Assembly: GCA_025351355.1 (NCBI GenBank)
Contig: JANXWC010000137.1
Location: forward strand, 1-34,213
DNA from: Hyphomicrobiaceae bacterium
Lineage (GTDB): Bacteria; Pseudomonadota; Alphaproteobacteria; Rhizobiales; Hyphomicrobiaceae
Direction of reading: 5' to 3'
Length of the DNA stretch: 34,213 bases
The stretch's first letter is position 1. Each line of letters opens with the position of its first letter. The position numbers were made by a program, and so were the translations under genes. Below the pieces are notes generated by a model, which saw nothing but the letters and a program-made list of their open reading frames with translations, searched no databases and was not told the origin of the DNA. This document shows positions 7,174 through 14,687 of this stretch, piece after piece.

Positions 7174-8295
7174 ATGTCGAAGTTGCGCATATTTGTGCTC
7201 GCCTGTGTGGTGGCCGTGCAGCTGGCCGTGCCGGCGCTGGCCCAAGATATTGCTGGCAACAAGGCCGATCTGGCGTTCGATGCGGCGATGAAGACGCTGG
7301 ACTTGGAAAATTCGACCTATGAGTTCACCTATAAAGCCGGCAAGCATCAGGGATCGTCGATCGGTTTTCATATCGCCGAACCCGGTCACCGCAAGAGCGC
7401 TACTTTTGCACCCTACAATTCCTCGAACAATCTCGAGTCCGAGGTCGTCAGCTATCGTTTGGCGCGTTTCCTGGGGCTTAGCGATATCTATAACCCCGTC
7501 ACGTACTATCGATTAGGACCGCTGGCCCACGCGCGTTTCAAAGCAATGCTGCGCAAGCAGACCGAGACCGATCCGGACCGGCGCACCAACTACGCTGCCG
7601 TCGTAGCTGAACTGAAAACCAATCCTCAATCGCTGTTGGGTATCTATCGGCTACGCCCGCGCGGAAAGCGTTACGTGGCCCAGACCCTCGGCACGGCCAA
7701 CGGGCATCTCAATCAAGACCATCCGCTGGCGACGTTCATCCGCGCCAATGGACCCCCGCCGACCGAAAAGCCGATGTCGCTGCCCGGTGTCAAAGGCCAG
7801 CGCGATGGCTTTCCCAAGCCGTCAGAAAAGGCGAGCGAATTGGCGCGGCAATTGTCCGATATTCTGTTGGTCGACCAGCTCATGGGGCAGTGGGACCGGT
7901 TCTTCAACAATATGGAAGCGACCGGCGACGAGACCGGACGGTTGAAGCTGCTGGCCAGAGACAACGGCGGCGCGACGGTGGACGATTGGGAATGGCACGA
8001 TCTCTATGATCGGTGGGTTTCGCGCTACGACCGGCCGGTGATCGAGAAACTGCGTGCGCTGCTGGCTTTCTTGCAGGGTCGCGAAAAACAATTCGCCGGA
8101 TTTGACGATGTCGAAAAATGGAAAACCGCCGTCGGTTTCCTGAAGTCCGGCAGCTTCAATACATTCAAACGAAAACTGGAACTTCTGGTCGAGAAAAAAA
8201 TCCCCGCTCTCGAAAAGCAGTATGGCAACCGCATGTATTTTTCAGCAGCGCCGACAGGTAGCGCCGCCCCATCGCCAACTCCGGGCAAAATCTAA
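7174..8295 (+). CDS. Exported kinase-like protein (FAM20/PI4K/HipA-like motifs)
   Basis: A 373-residue protein with a clear signal peptide ending ALAQ at residue 24. The mature part has motifs in the order expected of the atypical kinase fold shared by FAM20, PI3/4-kinases and HipA: a possible nucleotide-binding segment around KSATFAP (74-80), NLESEVVSYRLARFLG (86-101) with Glu88 or Glu90 in a helix-C-like position, MGQWDRFFNN (237-246) with Asp241 as catalytic-loop Asp and Asn246, then ARDNGGAT (261-268) with Asp263 as a metal-binding Asp. The export signal suggests action in the periplasm or outside. It starts 26 bp after the DUF4956-rve gene and is surely in the same transcript. The C-terminus is proline- and alanine-rich. 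The kinase call rests on motif reading only; a pseudokinase or an unrelated fold is possible. Confidence 0.65.
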   Translation: MSKLRIFVLACVVAVQLAVPALAQDIAGNKADLAFDAAMKTLDLENSTYEFTYKAGKHQGSSIGFHIAEPGHRKSATFAPYNSSNNLESEVVSYRLARFLGLSDIYNPVTYYRLGPLAHARFKAMLRKQTETDPDRRTNYAAVVAELKTNPQSLLGIYRLRPRGKRYVAQTLGTANGHLNQDHPLATFIRANGPPPTEKPMSLPGVKGQRDGFPKPSEKASELARQLSDILLVDQLMGQWDRFFNNMEATGDETGRLKLLARDNGGATVDDWEWHDLYDRWVSRYDRPVIEKLRALLAFLQGREKQFAGFDDVEKWKTAVGFLKSGSFNTFKRKLELLVEKKIPALEKQYGNRMYFSAAPTGSAAPSPTPGKI

Positions 8296-8312
8296 CTTCA
8301 CTTGACCGCTCT

Positions 8313-8801
8313 TCATTCGCCGTACAACTGCTTCGAGCCTAGGTTGCGGAACAGCTTCTTGACCACGTTTTCGTCGCGTGCCGAGTCCGCCGTCTGGTTC
8401 TTCGAGTAGTTCACTACCTTGCCGTCCTTCAGTCCGTATTGGCCGACGCGCTCGACAGCTCCAAATTGGTTGAAATAAACGGCCAGCACCTTGCGGTCGG
8501 TTTCCTCGGGTGAAAAGAACGCCGTCTGTTTTTCCGTCGACGAAATATAGTAGTGCGTCAGGCCGCCGCTTACGGTCGCCGTCGTGGTGGGCGATCCGAG
8601 CACGCCCGCAACCTGTTGCTGGCTCATCCCCGTCTGGATCTTCTGCACGTCGTTTTCTTGGAACTGATGGCCGTGTTTGATCACCGTCGGCGCACACCCG
8701 GCAATGCCGGCGACCAGCACCAGCAGTGTTCCGCCGACGACGCTGCGCCTAGCTTTTGTCCTTGGCCGGATCGTGATCGCTGGCACCTTGGAATTCCCCA
8801 T
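8313..8801 (-). CDS. bamE: Outer membrane assembly lipoprotein BamE
   Basis: A 162-residue lipoprotein with a basic N-terminus, a hydrophobic stretch, and the lipobox GIAGC (Cys36), followed by the SmpA/OmlA domain. IQTGMSQQQVAGVLGSP is the hallmark BamE helix motif, and the YYISSTEKQTAFF and RKVLAVYFNQFGAVERV strands match the family. BamE is a lipoprotein of the inner leaflet of the outer membrane that supports BamA and BamD in outer-membrane protein insertion. It is divergent from the ubiquinol-cytochrome c chaperone gene, the same arrangement as in many Hyphomicrobiales, and converges on the kinase-like gene with 17 bp between stops. The start at 8801 lacks an obvious ribosome site, so the exact N-terminus is uncertain. 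Confidence 0.92.
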   Translation of the reverse strand: MGNSKVPAITIRPRTKARRSVVGGTLLVLVAGIAGCAPTVIKHGHQFQENDVQKIQTGMSQQQVAGVLGSPTTTATVSGGLTHYYISSTEKQTAFFSPEETDRKVLAVYFNQFGAVERVGQYGLKDGKVVNYSKNQTADSARDENVVKKLFRNLGSKQLYGE

Positions 8802-9067
8802 CAGTTTGCGGCACGGATTTTCAAACGAATCACGTGGTATTCCCTGTCACAGCCGATAACTGGGGAACAAGGCCGGCGCAACGCATGCGACCCTGCTCGT
8901 CCCCCGTTACGTTACCTGCTCTGCCCCAAATCGCTGTGTGCGACGCAAGGCGCCCCGAATGCCTGTGCGCAAACGCACATTGACGGCGCCGCCATCATCC
9001 ATATCAGCTGCGTCTATCGGCGTCGGAACTATAATCCCGCACCCACTCCAATTCGATCGAGTACAGC

Positions 9068-9643
9068 ATGCTGAATTGGCTCACCGGCAAGGCGGACTAT
9101 AGCCGCAGGGCAGGGGAAATTTATGGCCCGATTGTGGCATCCGCCCGGCAGCACACTTTCTTCGCGGCGTGGGGTGTTCCCGACACTAGCGAAGGGCGCT
9201 TTGAAATGCTGGCATTGCATGTGGCATTGGTGATGCTTCGGCTGGGGCGCGCCGGGCCGGATGGTGTGCGCCTCAGTCGTGCCGTCGCCGAAACGTTCAT
9301 GACCGACATGGACGACAATATGCGTGAAATCGGCATCGGCGATCTGACGGTGCCGAAAAAGGTCAAGCGCGCTGCCGCCGCACTTTACGATCGCCATCGC
9401 GACTATGCTGCAGCACTCGCCGTCCCTGCCGGTAGCGAGACGACGGCGGATGCTGTATCGCAGGCTTTGCTGCCGGTCATCGGCGCCGCACTCTCTGGCG
9501 CGCATCCGACCGCCCGAGACATGCCTGGCCTCGATAGATTGGCGCTGGCGCATTATATTGAACGTCTGAGCGGGGCTCTGGCGGTGACGCCGGATGCCGA
9601 TTGTCTGGCCGGCAAGTTGCCGTTGCCGTGGCCTGCACATTGA
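9068..9643 (+). CDS. Ubiquinol-cytochrome c chaperone family protein
   Basis: A 191-residue protein of the ubiquinol-cytochrome c chaperone family (related to mitochondrial CBP3/UQCC1), which helps assembly of the cytochrome bc1 complex. Visible family traits are YGPIVASARQHTFFAAWGVPD near residues 20-40, FEMLALHVALVMLRL, the alpha-helical FMTDMDDNMREIGIGDLTVPKKVK segment, and a YDRHRDY motif. It is followed 42 bp later by yceD, and the two probably share a transcript, as in related genomes. It is cytoplasmic or membrane-associated; no signal peptide is present. The start ATG at 9068 has only a weak ribosome site. Confidence 0.9.
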   Translation: MLNWLTGKADYSRRAGEIYGPIVASARQHTFFAAWGVPDTSEGRFEMLALHVALVMLRLGRAGPDGVRLSRAVAETFMTDMDDNMREIGIGDLTVPKKVKRAAAALYDRHRDYAAALAVPAGSETTADAVSQALLPVIGAALSGAHPTARDMPGLDRLALAHYIERLSGALAVTPDADCLAGKLPLPWPAH

Positions 9644-9685
9644 GCCACGACCTGAACCTGTTTGTTACGAACTCACGAGGCCTCC

Positions 9686-10255
9686 ATGAGTAATCCGATC
9701 GGCACGTCCGACCCAAGCGGGCCCTCTGTGCCCCTCGATTGGGGACATGAAACCGACGAGGTGCACGCCGGCGGGCTCGACATCAAGCGCGTCGCCACCG
9801 ATGCCGAACGCAGCGTCCTGGCCATGGCGCTCGATATTCTCGATTGCGAGCGCCTCGAAATCAGTTATCGGCTGACTCGCGCTCCCGCTGAAGGTTATCG
9901 CCTCAAAGGCAAGGTTATGGCGGAGGTCAATCAGGCCTGCGTCGTCACGCTGGCTCCCGTCCATGACACCTTGAAACTTGATCTCGCGGCCGAATTCCGC
10001 CCCGCGGAGGAAGTGGCGGCGGCCGATGGCGGCGCCGTCGACCTTGATGAGCAGACTGAAATCGAACCCATCGAGGGCAAATGGCTCGCCGTTGGCCGGA
10101 TTGTGTTCGAGGAATTGGCGGCCGGCCTCAACCCCTACCCGCGCCGTCCTGGTGCCGAATTCCAGCCGGTCGTTGACCCCAAGGACGCCGCCGCCAAGGA
10201 AAGCCCGTTTGCCGTCCTCGCCAAGCTGAAACGCCCGCCCGACGCGCCGCAGTGA
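9686..10255 (+). CDS. yceD: YceD/DUF177 family protein
   Basis: A 189-residue protein of the DUF177 family; bacterial YceD is linked to accumulation of 23S rRNA and is co-conserved with ribosomal protein L32. The central part with VNQACVVTLAPVHDTL and LDLAAEFRPAEE, then an acidic region and IDGKW-like EPIEGKWLAVGRIVFEELAAGL and NPYPRRPGAEF, matches the alphaproteobacterial form. The frame opens at a TTG at 9662, but the ATG at 9686 is preferred because ACGAGG lies 5 bp upstream. No rpmF follows; instead there is a repeat region and then plsX, as often in Hyphomicrobiales. The molecular function is not established. Confidence 0.88.
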   Translation: MSNPIGTSDPSGPSVPLDWGHETDEVHAGGLDIKRVATDAERSVLAMALDILDCERLEISYRLTRAPAEGYRLKGKVMAEVNQACVVTLAPVHDTLKLDLAAEFRPAEEVAAADGGAVDLDEQTEIEPIEGKWLAVGRIVFEELAAGLNPYPRRPGAEFQPVVDPKDAAAKESPFAVLAKLKRPPDAPQ

Positions 10256-10261
10256 GCTTAG

Positions 10262-10383
10262 AGTGCTTCCGGATAAAGCATGCCCCGGACGAGATCCGGG
10301 TTGTGCAGCGGTTTTCCGAAAAGAAGCACGACAAAACAAAAAGCTAGGGTCGTTCCCCGATTCCACTAAAATCGGAACGACCC
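10262..10383. repeat. RIME-like palindromic repeat, copy A
   Basis: Begins AGTGCTTCCGGATAAAGC, continues through a small CCCGGAC/TCCGGG hairpin and GTTTTCCGAAAAG, then AGCACGACAAAACAAAA, and ends in the stem GGGTCGTTCC (10347-10356) with GGAACGACCC (10374-10383). The same order recurs in copy B. The last stem could also terminate transcription after yceD. Confidence 0.75.
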
Positions 10384-10446
10384 GAGTGCCCAACAAACAC
10401 GTGAGGAAACACCAGATTGGTGTGTTCTGCCGCTGCCGCTGCCGTT

Positions 10447-10545
10447 AGTGTGTTGCCGGATAAAGTTTGCCGCGGCTTTCCGGTAAGTAGCACGACAAAA
10501 CAAAAGACAGGGTCGTTCCGCCATGCAGCTGAAACCGGAACGACC
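10447..10545. repeat. RIME-like palindromic repeat, copy B
   Basis: Direct, diverged copy of the element at 10262-10383: AGTGTGTTGCCGGATAAAG, a shortened middle without the CCCGGAC hairpin, the identical string AGCACGACAAAACAAAA, and the terminal stem GGTCGTTCCG (10511-10520) with CGGAACGACC (10536-10545). Between the copies lie a small AACACCA/TGGTGT palindrome and a threefold GCCGCT repeat near 10430. Confidence 0.75.
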
Positions 10546-10670
10546 ATAGGCTGTCAGTGCCCGCCCCTCACGTAGGGTGCGAATTTCCGCAAAGAGGTGT
10601 ATGGGAGGCGACGCGCGCCTGTCTGCGACATGACTGCGCAACGGGGGGATAGTCGGAGTTGAAGGTATCG

Positions 10671-11765
10671 ATGGCAGAGCCGCACTATCTGGCACTCGAC
10701 GCAATGGGCGGGGATTTCGGTCCCTCCGTCGTCATTCCGGGCGCAGCGCTTGCGCTGAAGAAACATCCCGATCTGCAGTTCCTGTTGTTCGGCAATTCAG
10801 CCGCCATCAACAAGGAACTCAGCGCCCACCCCGCGCTCGCCGCCCGTTCGCTTGTTCGCCATACCGACAGCGTCATCGCCAGCGACGCCAAGCCCAGCCA
10901 GGCGCTCCGCCGCGGCAAAGGCTCCAGCATGTGGCAGGCCATTGAAGCGGTGCGCGACAACGAAGCGGCGTTCGCCGTCTCGGCCGGCAATACCGGCGCG
11001 CTGATGGCCGTCTCGCGGCTGATCCTGCGCACATTGCCGGGGATCGATCGCCCCGCCCTCGCTGGCCAGTGGCCCACCATCGCGCGTCCCAGCATCGTCC
11101 TCGATGTCGGCGCCAATATCGGCGCCAGCGCCGCCGAACTCTGTCATTTTGCGTTGATGGGCGCGGCCATGTCGCGCTCGGTGTTCGGCATCGAACGGCC
11201 GACAGTCGGCTTGCTCAATGTGGGCGTCGAGGAAATCAAGGGTGCCGACGAAGTCAAGCAGGCCCACAACTGGCTCAAGGAGGTCGAACTCTCCTTCGAC
11301 TATCGCGGCTACGTCGAGGGCGACAAGATCGGCCAGGGCATCGTCGATGTCGTGGTCTGCGAAGGCTTCACCGGCAACATCGCTCTGAAAACGGCGGAGG
11401 GCACCTCCAAGCAGATCGCCACCTATCTGCGCGAGGCGATGGCCTCGTCGTGGCTGACCAAGGTGGGCGCGTTGCTGGCCACTGGCGCCTTCAAGATCCT
11501 CAAGCACCGCAGCGATCCCCGCCGCTTCAACGGCGGCACGTTCCTCGGTCTCAACGGCATTGCGGTCAAGAGCCACGGCGGCACCGATGCGTATGGTTTT
11601 GCCAGCGCCATCGAGGTCGGCTATGGCATGGCCGCGAGTGGCATTCTCGACACATTGCGGACCGATCTCGCGGCTTTGCAAACCCGGCTGGATAGCATTG
11701 CGGCAACGGCGGCGGCGGCGGCCCAGGCCGAGCAGCCGACCGACAAAAGCGCCAGCGCAGGTTAA
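10671..11765 (+). CDS. plsX: Phosphate acyltransferase PlsX
   Basis: A 364-residue enzyme that converts acyl-ACP to acyl-phosphate for the first acylation of glycerol 3-phosphate. The N-terminal [11 protein letters not shown] motif is diagnostic, followed by [55 protein letters not shown], and [17 protein letters not shown], all in the usual order; the length is normal. I choose ATG 10671 with GAAGG 6 bp upstream over the TTG at 10659. fabH follows 53 bp later, the conserved plsX-fabH pairing of lipid synthesis genes. The protein is peripheral to the inner membrane in known cases. Confidence 0.97.
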   Translation: MAEPHYLALDAMGGDFGPSVVIPGAALALKKHPDLQFLLFGNSAAINKELSAHPALAARSLVRHTDSVIASDAKPSQALRRGKGSSMWQAIEAVRDNEAAFAVSAGNTGALMAVSRLILRTLPGIDRPALAGQWPTIARPSIVLDVGANIGASAAELCHFALMGAAMSRSVFGIERPTVGLLNVGVEEIKGADEVKQAHNWLKEVELSFDYRGYVEGDKIGQGIVDVVVCEGFTGNIALKTAEGTSKQIATYLREAMASSWLTKVGALLATGAFKILKHRSDPRRFNGGTFLGLNGIAVKSHGGTDAYGFASAIEVGYGMAASGILDTLRTDLAALQTRLDSIAATAAAAAQAEQPTDKSASAG

Positions 11766-11818
11766 AAACGCCAGCAAAAATTGAACGCGGAACTCGCAAT
11801 CATTCAGAAGGACAGGAC

Positions 11819-12796
11819 GTGGCCATAATTCGTTCGGTGATCAGGGGTGTGGGCGCCTACTTGCCCAAGCGCGTGCTGACCAATGCCGAATTGGCCACCA
11901 CGGTCGACACGACCGACGAGTGGATCGTAGAGCGCTCCGGCATCCGCGCGCGCCACATCGCAGCCGACGGCGAATTCACCTCCGATCTCGGGGCGCATGC
12001 CGCCCGCCAGGCCCTTGTGCGTGCCGGCATCGATCCGGTGGAGATCGACCTCGTCATCTGCGCGACAGCCACGCCCGATCGCACCTTTCCCGCCACCGCC
12101 GTACGCATCCAGAACATGCTCGGCGTCACCAAGGGCGCGGCCTTCGATGTGCAGGCCGTCTGCTCCGGCTTCGTCTACGGCATGTCGACGGCCGATGCCT
12201 TCCTCCGCACCGGCCAGTTCCGCCGCGCCCTCGTCATCGGCGCCGAAACGTTCTCGCGCATTCTCGATTGGGAGGATCGCAGCACCTGCGTGCTGTTCGG
12301 CGACGGCGCCGGCGCCGTGGTGCTCGAGGCGCAACCGCAGACCGGCGGCCGCAACGATCGCGGTATTCTCTCCACCATCATCCGCTCCGACGGCCGCTAC
12401 GAGGATCTGCTCTACGTCGACGGCGGACCCTCCACCACCAAGACGGTCGGTCATCTCCGCATGAACGGCCGCGAAGTGTTCCGCCACGCCGTGCAGAAGA
12501 TTTCCGGCGTCATCGAGGAAACCTTGGTGGCCACCGGCTACGCCGCCAGCGAGATCGATCTGTTCGTGCCACATCAGGCCAACAAGCGCATCCTCGACGG
12601 CATCGCCAAAAAACTCGGCATCCCCGCAGACCGCATCGTCGTCACGTTGGCCAAGCACGGCAACACCTCGGCGGCGTCCATCCCACTGGCGCTCAATCAA
12701 GCCTTCGAGGACCACAAACTCGGCGAAGGCAAACTCGTCCTCATGGAAGCCATGGGCGGCGGCTTCACCTGGGGCGCCGTGCTGGTCAGGTGGTAG
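11819..12796 (+). CDS. fabH: Beta-ketoacyl-ACP synthase III (FabH)
   Basis: A 325-residue condensing enzyme that joins acetyl-CoA and malonyl-ACP to start fatty acid synthesis. The catalytic triad is visible: Cys115 in QAVCSGF, His252 in VPHQANKR, and Asn282 in HGNTSAAS. The N-terminal [13 protein letters not shown] and [16 protein letters not shown] motifs and the C-terminal [13 protein letters not shown] are typical. The start codon is GTG at 11819, supported by AGAAGGA 6 bp upstream. It is the second gene of the plsX-fabH unit. Related genomes usually continue with ihfA; here a palindromic repeat begins 10 bp after the stop. Confidence 0.97.
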   Translation: MAIIRSVIRGVGAYLPKRVLTNAELATTVDTTDEWIVERSGIRARHIAADGEFTSDLGAHAARQALVRAGIDPVEIDLVICATATPDRTFPATAVRIQNMLGVTKGAAFDVQAVCSGFVYGMSTADAFLRTGQFRRALVIGAETFSRILDWEDRSTCVLFGDGAGAVVLEAQPQTGGRNDRGILSTIIRSDGRYEDLLYVDGGPSTTKTVGHLRMNGREVFRHAVQKISGVIEETLVATGYAASEIDLFVPHQANKRILDGIAKKLGIPADRIVVTLAKHGNTSAASIPLALNQAFEDHKLGEGKLVLMEAMGGGFTWGAVLVRW

Positions 12797-12806
12797 GTGG
12801 TGGGGT

Positions 12807-12867
12807 TTCCCTCTCCCCGCTCGCGCCCTTCCGCGCGAACGGGGAGAGGGCTAGGGTGAGGGGCGGC
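12807..12867. repeat. 61-bp palindromic repeat, copy 1
   Basis: Identical over 61 bp to 13013-13073. The core CCCTCTCCCCGCTCGCGC pairs with GCGCGAACGGGGAGAGGG around CCTTCC, followed by a fixed CTAGGGTGAGGGGCGGC tail. This is a REP-like intergenic repeat of a type that is abundant in alphaproteobacterial genomes. It begins 10 bp after fabH. Confidence 0.9.
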
Positions 12868-13012
12868 GGTTGTAATGCGGAGCAAACGGACAACGGCCGA
12901 TCTTCGCTCCGAGCTCTTCTTGCGTTCAATGCTACCTGAAGCAGCTGAACCACCAAGACGCAAAGAACGCCCCGCGACGTGATGGGCCGGAGTCGTAAAA
13001 ATGACTCACGGA

Positions 13013-13073
13013 TTCCCTCTCCCCGCTCGCGCCCTTCCGCGCGAACGGGGAGAGGGCTAGGGTGAGGGGCGGC
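13013..13073. repeat. 61-bp palindromic repeat, copy 2
   Basis: Second, identical and co-oriented copy of the repeat at 12807-12867, starting 206 bp after the start of the first. It ends 33 bp before the start of the DUF559 gene and so sits in its leader. Confidence 0.9.
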
Positions 13074-13106
13074 CCCAAGCGAAATGCCCACCACTGGAAC
13101 CACTTC

Positions 13107-13544
13107 ATGCGACGCGCGCAGCCTTGGTTGACCAATCGAGCGCGTGTTCTGCGCGCCAACGAAACATCGGCGGAAGATCGCGTTTGGCAGGCAATTCGCA
13201 ATCGTCAACTCGGCGGCTTCAAGTTCGTCCGCCAACTGTCGATTGGCCCTTACTTCGCGGATTTCGTCTGTCGGGAACGCCAAGTGATTTTCGAACTTGA
13301 TGGCGCCACCCATGGCACCGACGCAGAGATAGCAGCCGACGCCGCCCGAACAGACTTTCTCTCAAAAATGGGTTTTCGCGTCTTTCGTGCGCACAATTCA
13401 GCAATCTACGAAAATCTCAACGGAGTTCTAGACACTTTGCTGGGCTTCGTCGAAGCAGATCCCGCAAGTAGCGCGTCCAAATCCGTTGCCGCCCCTCACC
13501 CCAACCCTCTCCCCGTTGCGAAAAGCAGCAGGGAGTGGGAGTAG
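13107..13544 (+). CDS. DUF559 endonuclease-like (Vsr-type fold) protein
   Basis: A 145-residue protein of the DUF559 family, predicted to have the PD-(D/E)XK nuclease fold of Vsr and type II restriction enzymes. Motifs in order are ANETSAEDRVWQAIRNRQLG, FKFVRQLSIGPYFADFVC (active-site Asp in ADF), IFELDGATHG (Glu and the usual x-x-G-x-x-H ending), DAARTDFLSKMGFRVFRAHN, and a terminal helix with VLDTLLGF. I start at ATG 13107; a GTG at 13062 lies inside the repeat. The last 18 residues are encoded by a third, inverted copy of the palindromic repeat, so the natural C-terminus may have been replaced. Biological role is unknown. Confidence 0.85.
   Translation: MRRAQPWLTNRARVLRANETSAEDRVWQAIRNRQLGGFKFVRQLSIGPYFADFVCRERQVIFELDGATHGTDAEIAADAARTDFLSKMGFRVFRAHNSAIYENLNGVLDTLLGFVEADPASSASKSVAAPHPNPLPVAKSSREWE
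13488..13541. repeat. Third, inverted and degenerate copy of the palindromic repeat
   Basis: GCCGCCCCTCACCCCAACCC and CTCTCCCCGTT match the reverse complement of the 61-bp repeat with two changes; the second arm (GCAGGGAGTGGGAG) is eroded. It lies within the 3' end of the DUF559 reading frame and contributes the stop-proximal codons. Confidence 0.7.
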
Positions 13545-13601
13545 TCGCGCCTGCCTCCAGCGCAAAACGCTTGAAGTGGGCTATTGCACCCTTCAATGCG
13601 C

Positions 13602-14615
13602 TCATGGCTCTAGTGACCCAACGTAAGCTGCGAGGGAAATCATGTCCTCGATCGAAAGTTTTTCGACTGTTGGCGTCATCAACGCACTCGTACTTCCGGT
13701 GCGCACGCCACGCTGAAAATCATAGAGCTGGCGCACGAGGTACGTTGGCGACCGACCGGCGATCCGCGGAATTGGTCCGTTGCCTCTCAGGTCTGGCCCG
13801 TGGCAGAGAGTACATTGCACGGAGCGACCGTCGCCGCCAGTTTTGGCGAGGACTTCGCCCTTGGCGATGCTTCCCGGCGGTGCGTAGGCCGTGAACTGCG
13901 AACGTGGGTCGCGAAGCTCAAATTGCTCAACGTCATCCGGCATTTCGACAATGCGCTGGCCCAGTGGCTCGGTGCCGCCCTCCGGCCGCTTCACGAAAAA
14001 CAGTCGCGCGATATAGGTCTTCGGAATCGTATCGCTTTCGACGATCCTGATTGTGCGCTTCGGCTTTAGCGTCGCAAAATACTCCGCCGCTGTTTGCACC
14101 TCTGCATCCGTCATCGCCTTGGCCGCCGCGGTCATGAGCAGAACGGCACTTCGTTGCGGGCCGGAAAACTTTCTTGCGCCGCTCTTGAAGTCAGCCATTT
14201 GCTGCTTGAAATAATCGACGTTAAGGCCAGCGAGGCTTGAATTTTCCGGGCCGCCAGTCCCTGTCGCGCGATGGCATGAGGCGCACGCGCGCACATCCGG
14301 CTTGCGACCAGATTTCACCACATCGGGCATAGGCCCATGATCCTCGGGGAGCCAGTCCGGCGCAAAGAATAAATCCCGCGCCTGCTTCCAGCTGAATGCG
14401 GCGGCGCTTCCGGGAAGACGCTGCGGCACATCATCCGCTGGCGACACGACGAAATCCGGCGCCCATGGATAAGCCCACGATGGAAACGCCTCTGGCTGTG
14501 TCATTGTGGCGGGTGCACTGCCTACCGTCGATTGAGCAAATGCAATATCAAAATGAGCGACAGGCGCTACAAGCAATACGGAAGAAAAACTAAGTGCCTG
14601 GAAAAAGATGCGCAT
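13602..14615 (-). CDS. Exported diheme cytochrome c
   Basis: A 337-residue protein with a signal peptide ending near FAQS (about residue 29) and two class I heme-attachment sites, CASCH near residue 110 and CTLCH near residue 265. Each is followed by the features of cytochrome c553/c4-like domains; the last domain ends with SIEDMISLAAYVGSLEP, the usual C-terminal helix. Methionines in LLMTAAAKAM and SALMTP could be the sixth heme ligands. It should act as a periplasmic electron carrier, with no oxidase or dehydrogenase partner beside it in the window. The ATG at 14615 with GGGGGA 5 bp upstream is preferred over 14681, which would put an extra segment before the signal peptide. Confidence 0.9.
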   Translation of the reverse strand: MRIFFQALSFSSVLLVAPVAHFDIAFAQSTVGSAPATMTQPEAFPSWAYPWAPDFVVSPADDVPQRLPGSAAAFSWKQARDLFFAPDWLPEDHGPMPDVVKSGRKPDVRACASCHRATGTGGPENSSLAGLNVDYFKQQMADFKSGARKFSGPQRSAVLLMTAAAKAMTDAEVQTAAEYFATLKPKRTIRIVESDTIPKTYIARLFFVKRPEGGTEPLGQRIVEMPDDVEQFELRDPRSQFTAYAPPGSIAKGEVLAKTGGDGRSVQCTLCHGPDLRGNGPIPRIAGRSPTYLVRQLYDFQRGVRTGSTSALMTPTVEKLSIEDMISLAAYVGSLEP

Positions 14616-14687
14616 AATTTCCCCCAAATGAATTGAACAGGCATTGCAAGCAGCAGTACTTGGCGAAGCGTCATGGGGCAACGAACA

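Larger units (their letters stand above)
12797..13106. other. Repeat-rich spacer between fabH and the DUF559 gene
   Basis: Contains both 61-bp repeats and, between them (12868-13012), unique sequence that codes for nothing convincing. The ihfA gene expected after fabH by comparison with relatives is absent. Confidence 0.7.

Noticed and set aside
11804-12715. Long minus-strand frame across fabH, and a similar one across plsX (10797-11777)
   Set aside because: Both lie opposite well-identified genes. Long antisense frames are expected in GC-rich DNA, and the products have repetitive Gly/Ala/Asp composition without motifs.
12786-13313. Minus-strand frame of 175 codons across the two 61-bp repeats
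   Set aside because: Most of it is repeat DNA read in the other direction, and it overlaps the DUF559 gene.
13107-13544. Very short patch repair endonuclease Vsr
   Set aside because: The fold is shared, but the motifs are those of DUF559, and no DNA methyltransferase is nearby.
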